A DNA stretch of 64,000 nt from Rhizobium aethiopicum (GTDB lineage: Bacteria > Pseudomonadota > Alphaproteobacteria > Rhizobiales > Rhizobiaceae), in the NCBI RefSeq assembly GCF_900094625.1, contig NZ_FMAJ01000006.1, forward strand, positions 248,001 through 312,000, in the 5' to 3' direction. The notes under the pieces are model-generated. The model saw only the letters and a list, made by a program, of their open reading frames with translations, ran no database searches and was not told where the DNA came from. Position 1 is the stretch's first letter. Each line of letters begins with the position of its first letter. Positions 8,404-17,468 of the stretch are shown here, piece after piece. Made by a program: the position numbers and the translations under genes.

Positions 8404-9765
8404 CTAAACCGGCTTCAAATCGCCAAGCAGCGTCGGGATCAGCTCCGACACCGTCGGATGGATCGGCACCGACCATTTCAGCGCGGGATAGGTGGTTCGC
8501 GCGTTCATCGCATCGATCAGGCCGTGGATCACCTCGTCGCCCTCGATGCCGAGGATCGCCGCACCGAGAATCTCTTTGGTCTCGGCATCGGCAATCACCT
8601 TCATGAAGCCCTTGGTCTCGCCGCGTTCATTGGCGCGGCCGACGCGGCTCATCGGCCGGGTCGAGACCATGATCCTGCGGCCGGAGGCGCGCGCCTGTTT
8701 CTCCGTCATGCCGACGCGGCCGAGCGGCGGGTCGATGTAGAGCGCATAGGCCGGGATGCGGCTCGAGACCTTGCGGTCCTCGCCGTCGAGCAGATTGGCG
8801 GCGGCAATCTCGAAATCATTGTAGGAGCTATGCGTGAAGGCGCCGCGGCCGTTGCAATCGCCGAGCGCGAAGATGCCCTCGACATTGGTGGCAAGCTTGT
8901 CGTCGACGGTGATATAGCCGCGCTTGTCGGTGGCAACCCCGGCGGCATCGAGGCCGAGATCGTCGGTATTCGGCTTGCGGCCGGTGGCGATCAGCACGTG
9001 ACTTGCTTCGATTTCCGCCGCGCCGACGGTGACGTTTATTCCGCTGCCATTTCGCGCGAATGCGATGTCGCCGGCGTCGGTGTGAACATCGATGCCTTCG
9101 GAGCGCAGTATGTCGGCAATCGCGTCCGATATATCCTCGTCCTCGCGCGATGCGAGCTTCGGGCCGTGCTCGATAACGCTGACTTCGGCGCCGAAGCGGC
9201 GATACATCTGCGCAAATTCCAACCCGATATAGCTGCCGCCGATCACCGCCAGATGCCTCGGCAGCGTGTCGAGCTGGATGATCGAAGTGCTGGTGAGGTA
9301 ATCGACCTCGTTGATACCAGGCAGTTCGGGGATGACGGGCCGGGCGCCGACATTGAGGAAAATGCGCGGCGCCGTCAGTGTCTCGCCATTGACGCGGATG
9401 GTCTTCGCATCCTCGAATCGGGCATGGCCGTAGATCACGCTCATGCCGTCCATGCTGTCAAACCACCCGATCAGGCCGTTGCGGGCGTTCATCGTCACCG
9501 TTTCGGCCCGGGCTCTCACAACCTTCATGTCGATGGCGATTTCGCCGGGGATGTTGACGCCATAGATGGCGCCGCTTCTTGCGACATGGGCGGCGCGGGC
9601 GCTGGCGACCAATGTCTTAGTCGGCATGCAGCCGGCATTGACGCAGGTGCCGCCAAGGAACTTACGCTCGACCAGCGCCACCTTCATGCCCTTTTCGACC
9701 ATGCGGGCGGCGAGGAACGGGCCGGACTGGCCGGCGCCGATAACGATGGCGTCAAAGCTCTTCAT
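8404..9765 (-). CDS. FAD-dependent pyridine nucleotide-disulfide oxidoreductase (mercuric reductase-like)
   Basis: The 453-residue flavoprotein has the FAD motif VIGAGQSGPFLA near the N-terminus, the redox-active pair in GGTCVNAGCMPTK (Cys41 and Cys46), an NAD(P)H Rossmann motif AVIGGSYIGLEFA, the second FAD motif GIFALGDCNGRGAF and the C-terminal dimer-interface His-Glu pair in HPTVSE. These mark the lipoamide dehydrogenase/glutathione/mercuric reductase family. The N-terminal mercury-binding domain of MerA is absent and no mer genes are near, so the substrate is unknown. I chose the ATG at 9763-9765 because it starts the FAD motif and overlaps the upstream stop as ATGA; a longer open frame upstream is spurious. 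Confidence 0.88.
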   Translation of the reverse strand: MKSFDAIVIGAGQSGPFLAARMVEKGMKVALVERKFLGGTCVNAGCMPTKTLVASARAAHVARSGAIYGVNIPGEIAIDMKVVRARAETVTMNARNGLIGWFDSMDGMSVIYGHARFEDAKTIRVNGETLTAPRIFLNVGARPVIPELPGINEVDYLTSTSIIQLDTLPRHLAVIGGSYIGLEFAQMYRRFGAEVSVIEHGPKLASREDEDISDAIADILRSEGIDVHTDAGDIAFARNGSGINVTVGAAEIEASHVLIATGRKPNTDDLGLDAAGVATDKRGYITVDDKLATNVEGIFALGDCNGRGAFTHSSYNDFEIAAANLLDGEDRKVSSRIPAYALYIDPPLGRVGMTEKQARASGRRIMVSTRPMSRVGRANERGETKGFMKVIADAETKEILGAAILGIEGDEVIHGLIDAMNARTTYPALKWSVPIHPTVSELIPTLLGDLKPV

Positions 9766-10223
9766 GCAACGACCCCCACGATCAGCACCGCACCGATGAC
9801 GGCGACGGCATCCTCGATGAGCGCGGCCGGCAGATCCCTGCCGAAGGCGGCGGCAAGCCTGGCGCGCAGCGCGGCGCCGCCATAGGTGCCGATCACGGCG
9901 CCGATCACGCCGGCGATCAGCCCGCCGAAGAGCAGGCTGCTGGCGGCGCCGACCGTTGCGCCGGCCAGTGCTCCCGTGACAATGCGGGCGGCGAACTGCA
10001 TCGGCACCTTGCGCGACGGCGTCGACGGCAGCTGGTCGGTGATCAGTTCGATGACGGCGAGTACCGTGAAGATCCACGGCGTCCAGCGGTAACCCATGAA
10101 GGCAAGCGGCGTCTGCGAGACGTCGAACCAGCCGAGCGCCGCGCCCCAGGCGACGGCGGCCGGCGCCGTCATGGCGCGAAGGCCAGCAATAATGCCGATC
10201 AGCAATGCAAGAAGCAGAAACAT
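9762..10223 (-). CDS. DUF4126-type membrane protein
   Basis: The 153-residue product is mostly hydrophobic, with Gly/Ala-rich segments (GIIAGLRAMTAPAAVAWGAAL, GALAGATVGAASSLLFGGLIAGVIGAVIG) typical of the DUF4126 family of unknown function. GAGGGG stands about 6 bases before the ATG. Its stop overlaps the start of the FAD reductase by four bases, so the two are translationally coupled, with DedA third. The shared operon suggests a joint membrane or redox role, which is inference. Confidence 0.75.
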   Translation of the reverse strand: MFLLLALLIGIIAGLRAMTAPAAVAWGAALGWFDVSQTPLAFMGYRWTPWIFTVLAVIELITDQLPSTPSRKVPMQFAARIVTGALAGATVGAASSLLFGGLIAGVIGAVIGTYGGAALRARLAAAFGRDLPAALIEDAVAVIGAVLIVGVVA

Positions 10224-10313
10224 GCGCGATCCCCTCTTTGCCGGCCTTTGAGCCGCAGCAGGGAAGGTTGCATATTGTCAGACGCGTGGCAATTCGCCGG
10301 TAAGCGCCGATTT

Positions 10314-11501
10314 TCAGTTCGCAAAGGCGGCTATGCCGGTGATCGCCCGGCCAATGATCAGCGCGTGGATGTCGTGCGTGCCCTCATAGGTGTTGACCAC
10401 TTCGAGGTTGACGAGATGGCGGGCGATGCCGAATTCGTCGGAGATGCCGTTGCCGCCGAGCATGTCGCGGGCGGCGCGGGCCATGTCGAGCGCCTTGCCG
10501 CAGCTGTTGCGCTTGAGAATCGAGGTCAGCTCCACCGGCGGATGGCCTTCCTCCTTCATGCGCCCGAGCCGCAGGCAGCCCTGAAGGCCGAGCGAAATTT
10601 CCGCCGCCATATCGGCGAGCTTCTTCTGGATCAGCTGGTTGGCGGCGAGCGGCCGGCCGAACTGCTTGCGTTCCAGCGTATATTGCCGGGCTCTGGCATA
10701 ACAATCCTCGGCGGCACCAAGTGCGCCCCAGGCGATGCCGAAACGGGCCGAGTTGAGGCAGGTGAACGGCCCCTTGAGGCCGGTCACGCCGGGCAGCAGG
10801 TTTTCCTCCGGCACGAAGACGCCGTCCATCACCACTTCGCCCGTTATCGAAGCCCGCAACCCGACCTTGCCGTGGATAGCGGGAGCCGAAAGTCCTTTCC
10901 AGCCCTTTTCGAGAATGAAACCGCGGATGAGACCATCCTCGGTCTTTGCCCAGACGACGAAGACATCGGCGATCGGCGCATTCGAGATCCAGGTTTTCGC
11001 GCCGGTGAGGCTGTAGCCGCCGTCGACCTTTTTGGCGCGCGTCGCCATCGAGCCGGGGTCGGAACCATGATCGGGCTCGGTCAGGCCGAAGCAGCCGATC
11101 CATTCGCCGGCGGCCAGCTTCGGCAGATATTTCAGCTTCTGTGCCTCGGAGCCGAACGTCTCGATCGGCACCATGACCAAAGAGGACTGTACGCTCATCA
11201 TCGAACGGTAGCCGCTGTCCACCCGTTCGACCTCGCGGGCGATCAGGCCGTAGGCGACATAACCGAGACCGGCGCCGCCATAATCGGGGGAAATCGTCGG
11301 GCCGAGCAGGCCGAGTTCGCCCATTTCGCGGAAGATGGCCGGGTCGGTCCTTTCATTGCGAAAGGCGTCGAGAACGCGGGGGGCGAGTTTTTGCTGCGCA
11401 TAGGCATGGGCGGTATCCTGCACCATGCGCTCCTCGTTGGTCAGCTGCTCCACCAGGCGCAATGGGTCGGCCCAGTCGAAAACCTCGCGCGTATGTGGCA
11501 T
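10314..11501 (-). CDS. gcdH: Glutaryl-CoA dehydrogenase
   Basis: This FAD enzyme oxidatively decarboxylates glutaryl-CoA to crotonyl-CoA in lysine, tryptophan and benzoate breakdown and passes electrons to ETF. The 395-residue product is full length. It shows the acyl-CoA dehydrogenase motifs [16 protein letters not shown] and [13 protein letters not shown], and the catalytic base Glu373 in [21 protein letters not shown]. The Arg in [17 protein letters not shown] matches the glutarate-binding arginine of true GCDH. It is a single-gene unit, divergent from the cupin gene. A short palindrome (GACCCG / CGGGTC, 11553-11568) lies in the shared upstream region. Confidence 0.92.
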   Translation of the reverse strand: MPHTREVFDWADPLRLVEQLTNEERMVQDTAHAYAQQKLAPRVLDAFRNERTDPAIFREMGELGLLGPTISPDYGGAGLGYVAYGLIAREVERVDSGYRSMMSVQSSLVMVPIETFGSEAQKLKYLPKLAAGEWIGCFGLTEPDHGSDPGSMATRAKKVDGGYSLTGAKTWISNAPIADVFVVWAKTEDGLIRGFILEKGWKGLSAPAIHGKVGLRASITGEVVMDGVFVPEENLLPGVTGLKGPFTCLNSARFGIAWGALGAAEDCYARARQYTLERKQFGRPLAANQLIQKKLADMAAEISLGLQGCLRLGRMKEEGHPPVELTSILKRNSCGKALDMARAARDMLGGNGISDEFGIARHLVNLEVVNTYEGTHDIHALIIGRAITGIAAFAN

Positions 11502-11674
11502 GGCGGCGTCTCCTCACCTCGAGTTCGGGTTTTCCTCGTCAAGGTCGCCTTAGACCCGACGGCGGGTCGCGTCAACCGATGGCGATCTGGCGAAAAGACG
11601 GGCGGTGACCTCTTTTCAAACGCCGCCGCATGATCCACTTTGCCCGCGTTCGATTCTGGAATGAGGAGGCGGAA

Positions 11675-12013
11675 ATGTCGTCAAGCGATCTGTTCGTATC
11701 GGCCGAAGGCGCCGAATGGGTCAATCCGGAGCCCGGGGTCACCAGACGCATCATGACCTATCTGCCCGAGATGATGATGGTGGAAGTGGCGTTCGAAAGC
11801 GGCGCCGTGGGTGCTGCCCATTCGCACCCGCACATCCAGGCAAGTTATGTTGCCGAGGGCAGCTTCGAAGTGACGATCGACGGGCGGACCGAAGTGCTGC
11901 GCCAAGGCGGCAGCTTCATCGTGCCCCCCAACCTCGTCCATGGTGTCAAGGCGTTGGAAAAGGGTCGGCTGATCGATACCTTCACCCCGCACCGGGCCGA
12001 GTTCCTTAAGTAA
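11675..12013 (+). CDS. Small single-domain cupin protein
   Basis: The 112-residue product is one cupin barrel. Motif 1 reads HSHPHIQASYVAEGSFEVTI and motif 2 is GGSFIVPPNLVHGVKAL, which supplies the metal-site histidines. Such small cupins act as sugar isomerases, dioxygenase-like enzymes or effector binders, and the sequence does not say which. I chose the ATG at 11675 because GAGGAGG lies about 6 bases before it; the frame is open further upstream. It is divergent from gcdH and convergent with the LysR gene, so the context gives little help. Confidence 0.8.
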   Translation: MSSSDLFVSAEGAEWVNPEPGVTRRIMTYLPEMMMVEVAFESGAVGAAHSHPHIQASYVAEGSFEVTIDGRTEVLRQGGSFIVPPNLVHGVKALEKGRLIDTFTPHRAEFLK

Positions 12014-12024
12014 TCGGCTGTTAA

Positions 12025-12975
12025 TCAGCTCACGGGTCCTGACCGGCGCGTGGCGCCGGCTGTGACATAGGGCGGCACGAAAAGCGCATCTTCGCTGCCC
12101 ACCGCCTCGCGCAGGAAGTCGATGACGGCGCGCATGCGCGGCACCTGTTTCAGATCGCGATGGCAGGTGATCCAGTATTGGCGCTTGAGCTCGATCTCCT
12201 CCGGCAGCACGCGCACGAGCTCCGGATAACGGCTGGCGAAGAAATAGGGCAGGATGCAGAGACCAAGACCGTTTCGGGTGGCGGTGAGCTGCGCGAAGAT
12301 GCTGGAGCTCTGGAACTGCGGCTTGATGCGCGGATGCACATCACTGAGATAATCCAGCCCCGGCGCGAAGACCATTTCCTCGATATAACTGACGAACGGA
12401 TGCTCAAGCAGATCGTCACGGCAGGTGATGGCAGGCGCCTTGGCCAGATAGTCGCGAGAGCCGTAAATCTGCAGGTGATAGTCGGTCAGCTTCTCCGCGA
12501 AATAAGGCCCGCCTTTAGGCTCGTCGAGCACGACGGAGAGATCGGCTTCCTTACGCGACAGCGACATGATCTGCTGGATCGTCACCAGCTCGAGCGAGAG
12601 ATGCGGGTGTTTTGCGGCGAAGCGCGGCAGCATGGGCGCGAAAAAGAAATTGGCAAAACCTTCCGGGGCGCTCAGGCGCACAAGACCGCGCTGTGCCATC
12701 GAGCCGTCGGCGAGGTCGGCGCGCAGCCGCTCGGTCTCCTGCTCCATCCGCTCGGCCGTCTCGACGAAACGCGTGCCCATGGCGGTCAACACATAGCCGC
12801 GCGGATTGCGCTCGAACAGCTTGACCTTGAGGGTGAATTCCAGCCGGTCGATGCGCCGCGAGACGGTGGCATGGCTGGAGCGCAGCTGGCGGGCGGCCGT
12901 CGACAGCTGTCCGGTGCGGGCGACAGCGAGAAAGAACTGCAGATCGTCCCAGGTAAACTGCGGTGAATTGTTCAT
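12025..12975 (-). CDS. LysR-family transcriptional regulator
   Basis: The 316-residue protein has an N-terminal winged helix (DDLQFFLAVARTGQLSTAARQLRSSHATVSRRIDRLE) and a C-terminal effector domain starting near residue 90. The wording of the helix and the DSLPEF-like C-terminal region resemble the subgroup often found beside oxidoreductase genes. The ATG at 12973-12975 is preferred because GGAGG lies six bases ahead of it; two earlier starts place that site inside or against the start codon. The upstream 240 bp is AT-rich and probably holds the promoter. No obvious target gene is divergent from it apart from the 79-residue protein. Confidence 0.88.
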   Translation of the reverse strand: MNNSPQFTWDDLQFFLAVARTGQLSTAARQLRSSHATVSRRIDRLEFTLKVKLFERNPRGYVLTAMGTRFVETAERMEQETERLRADLADGSMAQRGLVRLSAPEGFANFFFAPMLPRFAAKHPHLSLELVTIQQIMSLSRKEADLSVVLDEPKGGPYFAEKLTDYHLQIYGSRDYLAKAPAITCRDDLLEHPFVSYIEEMVFAPGLDYLSDVHPRIKPQFQSSSIFAQLTATRNGLGLCILPYFFASRYPELVRVLPEEIELKRQYWITCHRDLKQVPRMRAVIDFLREAVGSEDALFVPPYVTAGATRRSGPVS

Positions 12976-13217
12976 CGCCATCCCTCCGTTCAACAACCAG
13001 CAACGCATAGCATGATCTTGAGTGATTTATAGGAATTCATTGTTTTATTTAAGTTTTGTTGCCCAGATCTTGGGCGGCTCGCTGAGCTGGCTGAAGCCGG
13101 GATCTCGATGACCCCGAGGCCGCGCCAGCGACAAATCCATTGAAGCCTCTGCGACAGCGCTTTCGGCCTCCCTGCGTGAATGCTACACGGCTGCGTTTGA
13201 ATTTTGAGGGAATATTC

Positions 13218-13457
13218 ATGAAGAAATTGCTTCGCCTGCTGCTGACGGTCGCTCTCGCATTCGTCGTGGTTCTCGGTTTTCGCTGGTATCGCTACGTCAC
13301 CAACACCGACAGTCCCTATGACGAAGTCGGCATCACGCTCAACACGGCCATGCCAGGGCCGGTCAATGCCTGGGGCTGTGCCAAATTGAAGGAAACCTTT
13401 AGCGGCGCCTTGCCTCCCTATGGCTGCGCTGCCGACAATGGGACGCAGTGGAAGTAA
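13218..13457 (+). CDS. Exported or membrane-anchored hypothetical protein (79 aa)
   Basis: The frame begins MKKLLRLLLTVALAFVVVLGF, a signal peptide or single N-terminal anchor, followed by a small polar domain with two cysteines (WGCAKLKE and PPYGCAADNG) that could form a disulfide outside the membrane. TGAGGGA precedes the ATG at about 8 bases. I do not recognise a family. The start at 13218 is chosen over an upstream ATG because only this one gives a proper leader. It is divergent from the LysR gene. Confidence 0.65.
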   Translation: MKKLLRLLLTVALAFVVVLGFRWYRYVTNTDSPYDEVGITLNTAMPGPVNAWGCAKLKETFSGALPPYGCAADNGTQWK

Positions 13458-13878
13458 CAGCAGCCGGAACGTGCCGAAATGCCCCTGGGAACGAACGAAC
13501 TGAAGAGGATTTCGTTCGTCTGGCGCATCGGCCGAAAATCGAATTCGATTGTCGAAAAGCACGATGCGTAGTTCAGAGTATCCTTTGTGCGTCCGAAAGG
13601 ATGCACGACGCTCTAATGACGCATACCTGCACAACCGCGGAAACTGCCCTATTTAGCGCTGGGCGCTGACTCCTGGCGCTTCCTAAGGTCGGGATCGAAT
13701 TGTGCAGCTTTCTTTCTGTGCAAATATGAACAGATACTGTTTGGAATTAGTTGCAAAACACCCGTTGCCTCAGGGGAGAATTTCCATGATCGTAAGACGA
13801 GGGGCGGTTGTTCTGAGGAGTGCGACCGGCCAATTCTGAACAGATCCGCAATCTGGCTCATCTCTGGGAGGAGAGAAT
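13458..13878. other. Long leader region upstream of the Liv-type operon
   Basis: About 420 bp without an ordinary gene precede the binding-protein gene. It contains a 17-codon ORF with its own ribosome site (listed separately) and two copies of TGAACAGAT, one near 13726 and one at the end of that ORF. The promoter of the transporter operon is presumably here. I saw no convincing terminator or riboswitch fold. Confidence 0.5.
13786..13839 (+). CDS. Possible 17-codon leader peptide
   Basis: A short frame reads MIVRRGAVVLRSATGQF and stops 39 bp before the binding-protein start. CAGGGGAGAA lies just ahead of its ATG, a better ribosome site than chance would usually give. Five of the 17 residues are Ile, Val or Leu, which would suit attenuation or translational control of a branched-chain transporter. 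Without a visible alternative terminator this remains a guess. Confidence 0.3.
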   Translation: MIVRRGAVVLRSATGQF

Positions 13879-15084
13879 ATGCGTAAGAATCTCATTGCAT
13901 CAGTTGCATTTCTGCTTGCGAGCAGCACTGCAGTGCTCGCGCAGAGCGCGACCGATGGCAAGGTCAAGATCGGCATCCTGAACGACCAGTCAGGCGTCTA
14001 TGCCGACTTCGGCGGCAAGTCGTCCGTCGAGGCCGCCAAGATGGCGGTCGAGGATTTCGGTGGCAAGGTACTTGATGTGCCGGTCGAGATCGTCGATGCC
14101 GACCACCAGAACAAGCCGGATATTGCCTCCAACATCGCCCGCCAATGGTATGACACCGAGCAGGTCGATGCGATCATGGAACTGACCACCTCCTCGGTAG
14201 CGCTCGCGGTGCAGGCGATCGCCAAGGAGAAGAAGAAGATTGACATTGTCACCGGTGCGGCGACGACCGATCTCACCGGCAAGGCTTGTTCGCCCTATGG
14301 CTTCCACTGGGCCTACGACACCCATGCGCTCGCCGTCGGGACCGGCGGCGCGCTCGTCAAGCAGGGCGGCGACAGCTGGTTCTTCCTGACCGCCGACTAT
14401 GCCTTCGGCTATTCGCTGGAGCAGCAGACCAGCGAGTACGTCAAGGCGAGCGGCGGCACGGTCGTCGGCGCCGTCCGCCATCCGCTATCGACCCAGGACT
14501 TCTCCTCCTTCCTGCTGCAGGCGCAATCATCCGGCGCCAAGGTGATCGGCCTTGCCAATGCCGGTCTCGATACTTCGAACGCCATCAAGCAGGCGGCCGA
14601 ATTCGGCATCACCCAGGGAGGCCAGCATCTGGCGGCGCTCCTCTTCACGCTTGCCGAAGTCCATGGCCTCGGCCTCGAGGCGGCGCAGGGTCTGACGCTG
14701 ACGGAAGGTTATTACTGGAATCGCGACGACGAAAGCCGCGCCTTCGCCAAGAAGTTCTTCGATCGCACCGGCAAGATGCCGAACATGGTCCATGCCGGCA
14801 CCTATTCGGCAGTGACCCAATATCTGAAGGCGATCCAGAAGGCCGGCACCGACGAGACGGAAGCCGTCGCCAAAGTGCTGCATGAAATGCCCGTCGACGA
14901 CGTCTTCGGCCGCGGCGGCACGGTCGGCGCCAATGGCCGCATGATCCACGACATGTATCTGCTGCAGGTCAAGAAGCCGGCCGACAGCAAGGAGCCGTGG
15001 GATTACTTCAACGTTCTCGCCACCATTCCCGGCAAGGAAGCCTATATCGATCCCGCCAAGAGCGGCTGCGATCTGGTGAAGTAA
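13879..15084 (+). CDS. ABC transporter substrate-binding protein, Liv/HAAT type
   Basis: This periplasmic receptor delivers a ligand to the Liv-type permease encoded next to it. The 401-residue product has a signal peptide (MRKNLIASVAFLLASSTAVLAQ) and a Peripla_BP_6 fold: KIGILNDQSGVYADFGG, the QWYDTEQVDAIMELTTSSVAL segment and the YAFGYSLEQQ hinge region. GGGAGGAGAG stands before the ATG. Many of its relatives bind aromatic or other small organic acids rather than amino acids. The operon ends in two dehydrogenase genes, so a hydroxylated or alcohol-type ligand is as likely as leucine. Confidence 0.88.
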   Translation: MRKNLIASVAFLLASSTAVLAQSATDGKVKIGILNDQSGVYADFGGKSSVEAAKMAVEDFGGKVLDVPVEIVDADHQNKPDIASNIARQWYDTEQVDAIMELTTSSVALAVQAIAKEKKKIDIVTGAATTDLTGKACSPYGFHWAYDTHALAVGTGGALVKQGGDSWFFLTADYAFGYSLEQQTSEYVKASGGTVVGAVRHPLSTQDFSSFLLQAQSSGAKVIGLANAGLDTSNAIKQAAEFGITQGGQHLAALLFTLAEVHGLGLEAAQGLTLTEGYYWNRDDESRAFAKKFFDRTGKMPNMVHAGTYSAVTQYLKAIQKAGTDETEAVAKVLHEMPVDDVFGRGGTVGANGRMIHDMYLLQVKKPADSKEPWDYFNVLATIPGKEAYIDPAKSGCDLVK

Positions 15085-15089
15085 TCACG

Positions 15090-15875
15090 ATGGCGGTTTC
15101 CGCGATTGAAACTCAGGCGAAGCCGCGGGTGGTATTGTCCGCCCGCGGCCTGCGCCGCGATTTCGGCGGCTTCACGGCCGTCAAGAACGTCGATCTCGAC
15201 GTGCATGACGCAAGCGTGCATGCGCTGATCGGTCCGAACGGCGCCGGCAAGACGACGGTCTTCAACCTGCTGACGAAGTTCCTGCAGCCGACGGCGGGCA
15301 CGATCACCCTGATGGGCACCGACATTACCGGAACCCCGCCCGACAGGGTGGCGCGGATGGGACTGGTGCGCTCCTTTCAGATCTCGGCGGTCTTCCCGCA
15401 TCTCTCCGTCCTCGACAATGTCCGCGTGGCTCTGCAGCGGCCGAACCATCTGTCAACGCAGTTCTGGCGGCCGCTTTCCGCACTCGATCGGCTGAACGAG
15501 CGTGCCGAGCAGCTGCTTGCGAGCGTCGGCCTTTCCAAGGAGCGCGACCATTTCGCCGCCGATCTTTCCTATGGCCGCAAGCGTGTGCTTGAGATCGCCA
15601 CGACGCTGGCGCTCGATCCGAAGGTACTGCTTCTCGACGAGCCCATGGCCGGCATGGGGCACGAGGATGTCGCCGTCGTTTCCGCGATCATCCGTGACGT
15701 GGCCCGCGACCGGGCGGTGCTGATGGTCGAGCACAATCTCTCCGTCGTCGCCAATATCTGCCAGCACGTCACCGTCTTGCAGCGCGGCGAGATCCTCGCC
15801 GAGGGCGACTATGCCACCGTCAGCCAGGACGAGCGCGTGCGCGAGGCCTATATGGGCACGGAGGAGCAGCACTGA
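15090..15875 (+). CDS. ABC transporter ATP-binding protein, LivG type
   Basis: One of the two cytoplasmic ATPases that power the Liv-type importer. The 261-residue product has Walker A GPNGAGKTT, the Q-loop region RMGLVRSFQISAVFPHLSVLDNV, a signature LSYGRKRVLEIATTL (an SYG form common in LivG), Walker B VLLLDEPMAGM and the His switch MVEHN. The start at 15090 follows the binding-protein stop by 5 bp; an upstream in-frame ATG would run back into that gene. It is followed at once by the LivF-type gene. Confidence 0.92.
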   Translation: MAVSAIETQAKPRVVLSARGLRRDFGGFTAVKNVDLDVHDASVHALIGPNGAGKTTVFNLLTKFLQPTAGTITLMGTDITGTPPDRVARMGLVRSFQISAVFPHLSVLDNVRVALQRPNHLSTQFWRPLSALDRLNERAEQLLASVGLSKERDHFAADLSYGRKRVLEIATTLALDPKVLLLDEPMAGMGHEDVAVVSAIIRDVARDRAVLMVEHNLSVVANICQHVTVLQRGEILAEGDYATVSQDERVREAYMGTEEQH

Positions 15876-16576
15876 TGGCCGCTCTCCTGGAGGTTCATGG
15901 CCTTAACGCCTGGTACGGTGAAAGCCACATATTGCACGGCGTCGACATGCATGTCGGCGAGGGCGAGACGATCACCATCCTCGGCCGCAACGGCGTCGGC
16001 AAGACGACGACGCTTCGCACCATCACCGGCATCGTGCGCGCCCGCAAGGGCAGGATCAGCTTTGCCGGCAGCGATATGATGCATGTGCCGCTGCACAAGA
16101 CGGCGCATCGCGGCATCGGCTTCGTGCCGGAGGAGCGCGGCATTTTTTCCACGCTCACCGTTTCGGAAAACCTGCTGCTGCCACCTGTCGTCGCAGAGGG
16201 CGGCATGACGGTCGACGAGATCTACGAACTCTTTCCCAATCTCTACGAGCGCCGCGGCAGCCCGGGCACAAAGCTTTCCGGCGGCGAGCAGCAGATGCTG
16301 GCGATCGCGCGCGTCCTGCGCACCGGCGTTCGGCTGCTCATTCTCGACGAACCGACCGAAGGGCTCGCCCCGGTGATCGTCCAGCGCATCGGCGAGGTGC
16401 TGAAGAAACTCAAGGAGCGCGGCATGACGATCCTGCTCGTCGAGCAGAACTTCCGATTTGCAAGCCGTATTGCCGATCGCTTCTATCTGATGGATCATGG
16501 GCAGATGGTGTCGGAATTCCCGGTCGGCGAACTGCCGCAGCGCATGGATACGCTGCACAAGGTTCTGGGAGTGTGA
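15875..16576 (+). CDS. ABC transporter ATP-binding protein, LivF type
   Basis: The second ATPase of the importer. The 233-residue product has Walker A GRNGVGKTT, a signature KLSGGEQQMLAIARVL, Walker B LLILDEPTEGLAPVI and the switch LVEQN, together with the LivF hallmark RGIGFVPEERGIFSTLTV. Its start overlaps the LivG-type stop by one base (TGATG), showing translational coupling. Confidence 0.92.
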   Translation: MAALLEVHGLNAWYGESHILHGVDMHVGEGETITILGRNGVGKTTTLRTITGIVRARKGRISFAGSDMMHVPLHKTAHRGIGFVPEERGIFSTLTVSENLLLPPVVAEGGMTVDEIYELFPNLYERRGSPGTKLSGGEQQMLAIARVLRTGVRLLILDEPTEGLAPVIVQRIGEVLKKLKERGMTILLVEQNFRFASRIADRFYLMDHGQMVSEFPVGELPQRMDTLHKVLGV

Positions 16577-16580
16577 CCAG

Positions 16581-17468
16581 ATGACGATGATCTTCGGTAT
16601 TCCCCTGCAGGCGCTGCTCGGCCAGCTCTTGATCGGCCTGATCAACGGCTCGTTTTATGCGCTGCTCAGCCTCGGCCTCGCCATCATTTTCGGCCTGCTC
16701 CGGGTGATCAATTTCGCCCATGGCGCGCAATATATGCTCGGCGCCTTCGTCGCCTATCTGCTCTTGACCTATGCCGGCATCGGCTACTGGCCGTCGCTGA
16801 TCCTGGCGCCCGTCATCGTCGGCCTTGCCGGGGCCGTCATCGAGCGGCTGTTTCTGCGCCGGCTCTATGACCTTGATCCGCTCTACGGCCTGCTCTTCAC
16901 CTTCGGGCTGGCGCTCTCGGTCGAGGGCACCTTCCGCTATCTCTACGGCTCGTCCGGCCAGCCCTATGCGACACCGGCGGCTCTTGCCGGCGGGGCCAAT
17001 CTCGGCTTCATGTTCCTGCCGATCTATCGCGGCTGGGTCGTCGTCGTCTCGCTCGTCGTCTGCCTCGGCACATGGCTGCTGATCGAGAAGACCAAGCTCG
17101 GCGCCTATCTCAGGGCCGCGACCGAAAACGCCGTGCTGGTGCAGGTCTTCGGCGTCAACGTGCCGATGCTCCTGACGTTCACCTACGCGCTCGGCGCCGG
17201 TCTCGCCGCCTTTGCCGGCGTGCTGGCAGCGCCGATCTACCAGGTCTCGCCGCTGATGGGCTCGAACATGATCATCGTCGTCTTCGCCGTGGTCGTGGTC
17301 GGCGGCATGGGGTCGATCATGGGCGCGATCGTGACCGGTTACGTGCTCGGCATCGCCGAGGGCCTGACCAAGGTCTTCTATCCCGAGGCCTCCAACACCG
17401 TGATCTTCGTCATCATGGCGATCGTGCTTCTCATCAGGCCCGCGGGCCTCTTCGGCCGGGATGCTTGA
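16581..17468 (+). CDS. ABC transporter permease, LivH type
   Basis: An inner-membrane half of the importer. The 295-residue product has about eight membrane helices and the LivH signatures LINGSFYALLSLGLAIIFG, VINFAHGAQYMLGAF and GGMGSIMGAIVTGYVLGI. The ATG at 16581 follows the LivF-type stop by four bases; a longer upstream frame overlaps LivF out of phase and is not used. Its last bases overlap the likely start of the LivM-type permease. Confidence 0.92.
   Translation: MTMIFGIPLQALLGQLLIGLINGSFYALLSLGLAIIFGLLRVINFAHGAQYMLGAFVAYLLLTYAGIGYWPSLILAPVIVGLAGAVIERLFLRRLYDLDPLYGLLFTFGLALSVEGTFRYLYGSSGQPYATPAALAGGANLGFMFLPIYRGWVVVVSLVVCLGTWLLIEKTKLGAYLRAATENAVLVQVFGVNVPMLLTFTYALGAGLAAFAGVLAAPIYQVSPLMGSNMIIVVFAVVVVGGMGSIMGAIVTGYVLGIAEGLTKVFYPEASNTVIFVIMAIVLLIRPAGLFGRDA

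Noticed and set aside
9766..10077. N-terminal extension of the FAD reductase frame
   Set aside because: It overlaps the DUF4126 gene out of phase and gives Arg-rich sequence with no likeness to the family; the ATGA start at 9765 fits the FAD motif.
13649..13861. 70-codon minus-strand frame in the leader of the Liv-type operon
   Set aside because: No ribosome site, no motif, and it runs through what should be the operon promoter.
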